From: a virus
IMG/VR virus record: IMGVR_UViG_3300025098_002390
Location: 1 to 26,120 of that record
Reading direction: 5' to 3' (one strand)
Length of the DNA: 26,120 nucleotides
Below the pieces are notes generated by a model. The model was given only the letters and a program-made list of their open reading frames with translations. It did not search any database and was not told the DNA's origin. Of the stretch, positions 21,866 to 26,120 are shown piece by piece (positions within the stretch are counted from its first letter, which is position 1; each line of letters opens with the position of its first letter). A program made the translations under genes and the position numbers.

Positions 21866-23279
21866 AAGTGTTATCCTTGCTAATCTAACATACAATGAAG
21901 AATATGCAAGAAAGGTAATACCATTTTTAAAAGAAGATTATTTTGATGCTCAGTCATACAAGATAGTCTACAAAGAAATTGTATCATACGTTGATACATA
22001 CAATGGGCTTCCTACAAAGGAAGCTCTACGTATCTCTATTGATGAGAAAGAAAATCTAAACGAGGAACAATACAAAGATGTTAACCTCGTTATAGACAAT
22101 CTTAAACAAGAAGATGCACCAGATAGTGACTGGCTAGTTGATAAGACAGAAAAGTTTTGTCAAGATAAAGCTATCTACAATGCAGTACGTGAAAGTATTC
22201 TAGTACTAGATGGTAATCACAAAGAGCTAGACAAGGGTTCAATACCAGAACTCTTGTCAACGGCTTTGGGTGTATCGTTTGATAGTAGTATTGGTCACGA
22301 CTTTCTTGATAACTTTGATGAACGCTATACGTTCTATCATACAAAAGAAGATAAGATACCTTTTGACCTTGAGTTATTGAATAAGATTACAAAAGGTGGT
22401 CTGTCTCGTAAATCTCTAAGTGTTGCTCTTGCAGGCACTGGTGTAGGTAAAACTTTGTTCATGACCCATTGTGCATCAGCGAATATGATGCAGGGTTTGA
22501 ATGTTTTATATATAACAATGGAGATGGCAGAGGAACGCATTGCAGAACGCATTGACGCTAACCTTCTTGATTTGACTATTGATGAACTTAAAGAGATACC
22601 AAAAGATGTCTATGTTAAGCGTATTAATCGTGTAAAGAACAAGACAACAGGTAAACTTATCGTCAAAGAATATCCAACTGCAAGTGCTGGATCTGCTCAT
22701 TTTCGTCACTTACTAAATGAACTACGTCTAAAGAGAAACTTTATACCAGACGTTGTGTATATCGACTATTTGAATATCTGTACTTCTTCACGTATGAAGT
22801 ATGGTGCGAATGTGAATTCATACACTTTGATTAAAGCAATAGCAGAAGAACTTCGTGGTCTGGCGGTAGAGTTTAATATTCCTATTATGTCAGCTACGCA
22901 AACAACAAGAACTGGCTATAGTAGTTCAGACTTAGGTCTGGAAGATACGTCAGAGTCTTTTGGTCTACCTGCAACAGCAGACTTTATGATTGGTTTAATT
23001 TCTACAGAAGAGTTAGAAAGTCTTGGGCAACTTATGGTTAAACAACTTAAAAATCGATGGGGTGATACTAACTATCTCAAAAGATTTGTTGTTGGTATTG
23101 ACCGATCTAAGATGCGTTTATTCGATGCAGAAGAGAATGCACAAGACTTAATGGATGACACCCCAACTATGGATCGAGGCGCTGTAGGTGAAAGAATGGG
23201 TGCAGAGCGTGAAGACTTTGGCGAAGTTGTTAGTTTCAAGAAGGGTAAAAGGCCTCTGGCATTCGAAGGGTTTAGTTAA
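21858..23279 (+). CDS. 41: gp41 replicative helicase (DnaB-type)
   Basis: 473 aa (T4 gp41 is 475). An N-terminal helical domain, then the RecA-like core with Walker A GTGVGKT (193-199), the DnaB segment LYITMEMAEERIAERIDANL, Walker B VVYIDYLNI, SATQTTR (H3-like) and GIDRSKMR near the end. It unwinds the T4-type fork 5'-3' on the lagging strand and works with primase gp61, which is not in this window. Confidence 0.96.
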   Translation: MIESVILANLTYNEEYARKVIPFLKEDYFDAQSYKIVYKEIVSYVDTYNGLPTKEALRISIDEKENLNEEQYKDVNLVIDNLKQEDAPDSDWLVDKTEKFCQDKAIYNAVRESILVLDGNHKELDKGSIPELLSTALGVSFDSSIGHDFLDNFDERYTFYHTKEDKIPFDLELLNKITKGGLSRKSLSVALAGTGVGKTLFMTHCASANMMQGLNVLYITMEMAEERIAERIDANLLDLTIDELKEIPKDVYVKRINRVKNKTTGKLIVKEYPTASAGSAHFRHLLNELRLKRNFIPDVVYIDYLNICTSSRMKYGANVNSYTLIKAIAEELRGLAVEFNIPIMSATQTTRTGYSSSDLGLEDTSESFGLPATADFMIGLISTEELESLGQLMVKQLKNRWGDTNYLKRFVVGIDRSKMRLFDAEENAQDLMDDTPTMDRGAVGERMGAEREDFGEVVSFKKGKRPLAFEGFS

Positions 23280-23467
23280 TGTCTTACAGAGTAGAAGAAG
23301 ACTCTAAAGAAAAAAAGTTCAAAGTAATAGAGAAAAACACAGAAATTGTTTTGTATAAAAGCGAATGTAGCAAAGACGCAAGATCGATGTGTAGGTCTTT
23401 AAATCTAGGTAGTGGCTTTAATGGATTATCGCCAAGATTTTTTTCATTAGAATGTCGACCAAAGTAA
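23279..23467 (+). CDS. 62-aa hypothetical protein after gp41
   Basis: ATG 23279 overlaps the gp41 stop. Beta-rich start (YRVEEDSKEKKFKVIEKNTE), a helical RSMCRSLN part and a conserved-looking end (GSGFNGLSPRFF) that I associate with marine T4-like small proteins. No known function. It ends directly before a bidirectional terminator. Confidence 0.8.
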   Translation: MSYRVEEDSKEKKFKVIEKNTEIVLYKSECSKDARSMCRSLNLGSGFNGLSPRFFSLECRPK

Positions 23468-23470
23468 ACA

Positions 23471-23500
23471 AAAAAGGCGCCCCAATGGAAGCGCCTTTTT
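23471..23500. terminator. Bidirectional Rho-independent terminator
   Basis: AAAAAGGCGC (23471-23480) pairs perfectly with GCGCCTTTTT (23491-23500) around a 10-base loop. The A-run and T-run on the two sides make it work in both directions: it closes the uvsX–gp41 unit on the + strand and the small minus-strand gene. Confidence 0.87.
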
Positions 23501-23582
23501 ACTTTACTTGATACGTGGCAGGCCCGAACCCCACGGACATACTTGATGTGACACCTGCTATTCCTTTTGTGATTTTTCTCAC
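23499..23582 (-). CDS. Candidate 27-aa late micro-protein on the minus strand
   Basis: The minus-strand frame runs from GTG 23582-23580 to TAA 23501-23499. AAGAGG (23593-23588) lies 5 bases before the GTG, a TATAAATA late box (23634-23627) lies 45 bases upstream, and the stop abuts the bidirectional terminator. The product is basic at the start (RKITKG), with GVTSSMSVGFGP in the middle and ends TYQVK. No family is recognised. An overlapping upstream frame, ATG 23611 to TGA 23579, gives 10 residues and could be a leader peptide. The unit could instead be a small RNA. Support comes from the complete set of signals, not from homology. Confidence 0.5.
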   Translation of the reverse strand: MRKITKGIAGVTSSMSVGFGPATYQVK

Positions 23583-23626
23583 ACTTGCCTCTTACGTTGT
23601 TTCACGTACATACACGCACCCGATGT

Positions 23627-23634
23627 TATTTATA
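23627..23634 (-). promoter_or_regulatory. Minus-strand T4-type late promoter
   Basis: On the minus strand the box reads TATAAATA exactly. It lies in the only gene-free + strand stretch of about 250 bases (23468-23714) and faces the small frame at 23582-23499 and its terminator. T4 late boxes need no -35. Confidence 0.62.
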
Positions 23635-23656
23635 CAAATTAAGTCCTAACTTTTCC

Positions 23657-23685
23657 TTGACAAGGCCAAAAAAATACTATATAGT
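23657..23685 (+). promoter_or_regulatory. Sigma70-type promoter for the 23.7 kb gene pair
   Basis: TTGACA (23657-23662), 17-base spacer, TATAGT (23680-23685), 29 bases upstream of ATG 23715. It diverges from the minus-strand late box at 23627-23634. Confidence 0.77.
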
Positions 23686-23714
23686 TAACTATGAAACAAC
23701 AATAAGGGTCTCTC

Positions 23715-24026
23715 ATGGACGAGGAAAATCTAGATAAGTATTGTATGGAAATAGTTGATGATAACATTAATATGACTGTACCATGGTATTTGATAGCATC
23801 ATTTGCTTACTACAATCAGGACAATCCTGTATTAAGCGATGGCGTTTTTGATAAACTAGGTCGTAAAATGTTAGCAGCATGGGATAAGATAGAACACCAT
23901 CATAAGGAGTTAATCACAGAGGACGATTTAAAAGCAGGAACATTTTTGGGTGAATACCCTAGTAGAGTTGAAAGTGCAGTTAATCATGTAAGGGAATCAT
24001 GTCTTGGAAAACAAAAGCGTAGGTGA
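23715..24026 (+). CDS. 103-aa hypothetical protein with ligase-Ia-like motif
   Basis: The stretch SFAYYNQDNPVLSDGVFDKL (about 29-48) followed by KMLAAWDKIE resembles the Ia domain of NAD-dependent DNA ligases (YYxxDxPxxSDxxYDxL) and small phage proteins carrying only this motif. No nucleotidyltransferase core is present, so ligase activity is not expected. The start follows AAGGGTCTCTC, with AGGG as a weak RBS. Confidence 0.75.
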   Translation: MDEENLDKYCMEIVDDNINMTVPWYLIASFAYYNQDNPVLSDGVFDKLGRKMLAAWDKIEHHHKELITEDDLKAGTFLGEYPSRVESAVNHVRESCLGKQKRR

Positions 24027-24168
24027 ATTAATTAGAGATGCTTTACGAGAAGCTAGTCTTTTAGAAAGCGGAGTCGATAGTGTTGACGAAGGACGTATGT
24101 TGTTTATTGCTCAAAAATTGAGTGGTGCGCCATACTCCTTTGTAGAACAAGTATACAGAAATAATTAA
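24004..24168 (+). CDS. 54-aa hypothetical protein with a TTG start
   Basis: The frame is open from a TAA at 23989 to the TAA at 24166-24168. TTG 24004 is the best start: AAGGGA (23990-23995) lies 8 bases upstream and no ATG is available near it. The product begins ENKSVGELIRDALREASLLE and ends SFVEQVYRNN, helical and acidic. It overlaps the preceding gene by 23 bases and is followed at once by a terminator. Function unknown. Confidence 0.6.
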   Translation: MENKSVGELIRDALREASLLESGVDSVDEGRMLFIAQKLSGAPYSFVEQVYRNN

Positions 24169-24194
24169 AAAAAAGGGCTTTCGGGCCCTTTTTT
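24169..24194 (+). terminator. Rho-independent terminator
   Basis: GGGC (24175-24178) pairs with GCCC (24185-24188) around TTTCGG, extended by six A-T pairs (24169-24174 with 24189-24194). It directly follows the stop of the 54-aa gene and comes 3 bases before the next -35. Confidence 0.87.
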
Positions 24195-24197
24195 CTA

Positions 24198-24226
24198 TTG
24201 ACATTACCCGAATCATATACTATATT
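24198..24226 (+). promoter_or_regulatory. Sigma70-type promoter, first copy of a duplicated leader
   Basis: TTGACA (24198-24203), 17-base spacer, TATATT (24221-24226). About 55 bases from here are nearly identical to 24755-24805, with shared CCCGAATCAT in the spacer and TATATTATAAGAGTAAC downstream. Confidence 0.82.
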
Positions 24227-24256
24227 ATAAGAGTAACAACAGAGAAAGTGATTCAT

Positions 24257-24526
24257 ATGTTTAACATTCCTAGTTTTTATAAAGAAGAAGTTTCGTTTCA
24301 AGATGCATGGAACACAATCAAGTCATATGGTCTTGGTGATGCATTAGCCGGTATGAACGGCATGGACGATGCTTGGGATCAATATATCGCAAGTCAAAAC
24401 GCTTTCTTCAACGGCGAAATTCAAGTTGTCGCTTTTGAAGACGATGATGATTTCTTCGAGTATTACGGTGCTGAGTGTAATGCTTATAACAAAGTATTCG
24501 AATCAATGAAACCTATGTTTGCTTAA
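24257..24526 (+). CDS. 89-aa acidic hypothetical protein
   Basis: ATG 24257 is preferred over GTG 24248. The protein is acidic and aromatic-rich: FQDAWNTIKSYGLGDALAGM and later VVAFEDDDDFFEYYGAE. No domain is recognised. Short, acidic, strongly promoted proteins like this are typical of phage early regions that tune host functions, but nothing here shows a target. Confidence 0.78.
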   Translation: MFNIPSFYKEEVSFQDAWNTIKSYGLGDALAGMNGMDDAWDQYIASQNAFFNGEIQVVAFEDDDDFFEYYGAECNAYNKVFESMKPMFA

Positions 24527-24538
24527 GGAGAACTTTTA

Positions 24539-24748
24539 ATGAATATGTTTGAAATCGGTATGGGTGTAATTCGTCAGTATGTTGGTTATGTTGCAAAAGG
24601 TGAAATCACTTCTATTCACGATGATAGCGATGGTGAAACTCTTATCACTGTCATGTATGATGATGGTGCAGTAAAAACTTACACTGAGAACTGCATTAAG
24701 CAAAACTTAGGTCGTCGTATGATTGTTACCGAAGAAGTTATTTGGTAA
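24539..24748 (+). CDS. 69-aa hypothetical protein, beta-rich
   Basis: ATG 24539 follows AAGGAG. The sequence alternates strands: YVGYVAKGEITSIHDDSDGE, LITVMYDDGAVKTYT and RRMIVTEEVIW, suggesting a small beta-barrel (Tudor/SH3-like is possible). Shares a transcript with the previous gene. Function unknown. Confidence 0.78.
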   Translation: MNMFEIGMGVIRQYVGYVAKGEITSIHDDSDGETLITVMYDDGAVKTYTENCIKQNLGRRMIVTEEVIW

Positions 24749-24754
24749 TAGCCC

Positions 24755-24783
24755 TTGACATTGCCCGAATCATGCATTATATT
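24755..24783 (+). promoter_or_regulatory. Sigma70-type promoter, second copy of the duplicated leader
   Basis: TTGACA (24755-24760), 17-base spacer, TATATT (24778-24783), 29 bases before ATG 24813. Sequence from the -35 through AGAGTAACGACAGAGAAAG repeats the block at 24198 with few changes. Confidence 0.82.
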
Positions 24784-24812
24784 ATAAGAGTAACGACAGA
24801 GAAAGAATCATT

Positions 24813-25160
24813 ATGAAATATACAGTGTATCAAATCAGCTATACAGATTCAGACATTGATGCTATCAATGCAGGTGTGTCTAATGCAAAGCGTGATGTTA
24901 AATCAGGTATGAGCATGGATTTTAGAGGTGAAAAAACAGTGGGTCTCGCAGAGAGAGCATTGCATGAAGGTCTTTACACTGGTGTAGCTATTATCGAAGC
25001 TAATGATCTAGATCAAGTATTTGAAATCGGTAACATTGGTCCAGAGACTAATATTACTCGTTTGAATCGTATGCATTCTATTTCTGTTGGTGATCTTATC
25101 GAAGACGAAGATGGTAACCGTCATGTTGTTGCTAGTTTTGGTTTTAAGGAGGTAGCGTAA
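24813..25160 (+). CDS. 115-aa conserved phage hypothetical protein
   Basis: The N-terminus MKYTVYQISYTDSDIDAINA is followed by a central part and the distinctive end DLDQVFEIGNIGPETNITRL, then MHSISVGDLIEDEDGNRHVV. This VGDxIxDxxGxxxVV pattern is widespread in small proteins of marine and enterobacterial T4-like phages. No enzyme motif is seen. It overlaps the next start by one base. Confidence 0.85.
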   Translation: MKYTVYQISYTDSDIDAINAGVSNAKRDVKSGMSMDFRGEKTVGLAERALHEGLYTGVAIIEANDLDQVFEIGNIGPETNITRLNRMHSISVGDLIEDEDGNRHVVASFGFKEVA

Positions 25161-25363
25161 TGTTACAAGAAATTGGTGAAGAAGTAAATCGTATTAATGC
25201 TCAGCCTGTTCAAGGTGAGCAATCGACTATGATTGAACAAGAATTTGAATCATGGGTTGTTGCAAAATTACGTGCTGAATATGAGTACATAGATAATGCC
25301 GATGCTTTTGCAAAAGCACGTGGCTGGACACAACCTGATCTAAATGAAATGGAGACTTACTAA
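25160..25363 (+). CDS. 67-aa hypothetical protein
   Basis: ATG 25160 shares its A with the preceding stop; AAGGAGG lies upstream. Mostly helical and acidic (FESWVVAKLRAEYEYIDNAD), ending DLNEMETY. No family recognised; part of a tightly tiled operon. Confidence 0.76.
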   Translation: MLQEIGEEVNRINAQPVQGEQSTMIEQEFESWVVAKLRAEYEYIDNADAFAKARGWTQPDLNEMETY

Positions 25364-25764
25364 TGGCTTATACTTATTCAGACGATCTATTCTCAGACTT
25401 GCATAAAGACGTTTATGGGTATCGTCCTCGTGGCTGGAAGCTAGATGATTGGAATGCAATGAACGCTGATCAAAAGCAAGAGATGTGGGATACTCTTTGT
25501 GATCAGCTTGAAGAGAATAGCGAAAACGAAAAGAAGATTGAAGCGATGAAGGTTGAAGAGTTCAAAGAACGTATTCACCAAGCACAGACTTATGGTGCTG
25601 CAGATTACTGGGATGCTCTTCGTTGGATTACAGGTCGTGAAACTTTTTACCATATTCAAGATGTTGAGCATTTTGTGTGGGAGCAAGGGATTTTGTTTAC
25701 TCAGTATGGTAAACAACTTATTAAAGATATTGCCAAGGTGGTAGAGTATAAGGAGTATGCATAA
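25363..25764 (+). CDS. 133-aa conserved phage hypothetical protein
   Basis: The N-terminus YSDDLFSDLHKDVYGYRPRG (4-23) is a recurring signature of a small protein family found in many T4-like and other phages. The middle is a charged helix and the C-terminal part contains GAADYWDALRWITG. Its function is not known to me. The stop shares its last base with the next start. Confidence 0.85.
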   Translation: MAYTYSDDLFSDLHKDVYGYRPRGWKLDDWNAMNADQKQEMWDTLCDQLEENSENEKKIEAMKVEEFKERIHQAQTYGAADYWDALRWITGRETFYHIQDVEHFVWEQGILFTQYGKQLIKDIAKVVEYKEYA

Positions 25765-25844
25765 TGAGTATTAAAAATATGATCTTTTGGGGTATAGCTA
25801 TGGGGCTTCTTCTAATCATGATTGATCCATTGGGGATTATCTAA
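25764..25844 (+). CDS. 26-aa single-span membrane peptide
   Basis: ATG 25764 follows AAGGAG (25750-25755) at 8 bases. After SIKN the chain is hydrophobic (MIFWGIAMGLLLIMI), then DPLGII: one predicted transmembrane helix with a short tail. Tiny membrane peptides occur in T4-like early regions. It overlaps the preceding stop by one base and ends one base before the next ATG. Confidence 0.62.
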   Translation: MSIKNMIFWGIAMGLLLIMIDPLGII

Positions 25845-25845
25845 G

Positions 25846-26031
25846 ATGTGGTGGTCAAGTAAAGAAATCGATGAGATTAATTTCGATAACGATGTTGCTC
25901 CTGTAGAATTAAAGTCGCTTGTAAATGGTCAAAAAGAGTTGACAATGAAAGAGCAGTTAGATATTTTAATGCATCAACTTGATCGAATTGAAGAAAAAAT
26001 TGATGGGTTGCTAAAAGAAGGAAAGTTATAA
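25846..26031 (+). CDS. 61-aa hypothetical coiled-coil protein
   Basis: ATG 25846 is chosen because the in-frame upstream codons lie inside the membrane-peptide gene. Starts MWWSSKEIDEINFDND; the C-terminal half MKEQLDILMHQLDRIEEKID is a heptad-like amphipathic helix. Function unknown; possibly a partner of the membrane peptide just upstream. Confidence 0.72.
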   Translation: MWWSSKEIDEINFDNDVAPVELKSLVNGQKELTMKEQLDILMHQLDRIEEKIDGLLKEGKL

Positions 26032-26032
26032 T

Positions 26033-26120
26033 ATGTGGTATGTCGAAGCTCGGATAAATGATAAATATGAACGTTGGGAAGGTTTAACAGAAGAACAGTC
26101 CTATGCAGTTTATAAAATGT
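26033..26120 (+). CDS. Hypothetical protein, N-terminal fragment
   Basis: ATG 26033 behind AAGGAAAG, 1 base after the previous stop. The frame is open to the window edge (29 full codons). It begins MWYVEARINDKYERWEGLTE. No family can be assigned from this fragment. Confidence 0.65.
   Translation, partial: MWYVEARINDKYERWEGLTEEQSYAVYKM

Noticed and set aside
23511-23560. Possible tRNA suggested by GGTTCGGG on the minus strand
   Set aside because: The stems needed for a T-arm and acceptor arm do not pair and the loop lacks the TTCRA pattern; the stretch reads better as the small minus-strand frame.
1-26120. CRISPR array, insertion sequence, integrase or attachment sites
   Set aside because: No regularly spaced repeats, transposase or integrase motifs were seen; the gene order is that of a lytic T4-like genome core.

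Overview
This window is the DNA replication, recombination and late-transcription core of a T4-like myovirus. Gene content and order match the marine T4-like (cyanophage/pelagiphage-type) layout: uvsY–uvsW–55–47–46, then an accessory block, dexA, 45, 44, 62, regA, dut, hsp20, 43, uvsX, 41. Many of the small proteins between these genes look like conserved hypotheticals of marine T4-like phages. No photosynthesis genes are present, so a cyanobacterial host is not shown. The DNA is AT-rich and almost every gene lies on the + strand, many with 1–30 base overlaps.

Layout. 1–2.4 kb: end of uvsY, a zinc-finger/NUMOD3-like protein, the UvsW helicase and a small protein. 2.5–6.2 kb: late sigma factor gp55, a 54-aa protein, the gp47/gp46 recombination nuclease and a DUF465-like coiled coil. 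6.2–11.8 kb: accessory block with a PMM-like HAD phosphatase, a cytidylyltransferase, an asparagine-synthetase-like PP-loop enzyme, a DNA cytosine-C5 methyltransferase, a CmoA-like SAM enzyme, an orphan sigma region-4-like protein and a DUF262–HNH nuclease. 11.8–17.9 kb: DexA, a DUF5664-like nucleotide hydrolase, sliding clamp gp45, clamp loader gp44/gp62, MazG, RegA, dUTPase, Hsp20 and small proteins. 18–23.5 kb: DNA polymerase gp43, UvsX, helicase gp41. 23.5–26.1 kb: small early-type genes behind duplicated promoters, plus a probable tiny late gene on the minus strand.

Most interesting: CmoA makes carboxy-SAM in bacteria, where it is used for tRNA. Here a CmoA homolog overlaps the end of a DNA cytosine-C5 methyltransferase whose motif X has Arg (GRMV) where the family has Asn (GNxV). 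The corresponding Asn-to-Lys change in M.MpeI is reported to let that enzyme use carboxy-SAM and write 5-carboxymethylcytosine. An adenylating amide-ligase-type enzyme lies directly upstream. Together these suggest a natural DNA carboxymethylation pathway, possibly followed by amidation. The gene families and the residue change are read from sequence; the chemistry is inference.

Regulation: ten sigma70-type promoters (TTGACA or TTGCAA, exactly 17 bp, TATATT/TATAGT-like) drive modules, and T4-type late boxes (TATAAATA) occur before gp45, before hsp20 and on the minus strand at 23.63 kb. One promoter lies inside a terminator hairpin (13.9 kb), and one RBS would be hidden by a 12-bp inverted repeat only in read-through transcripts (10.05 kb).
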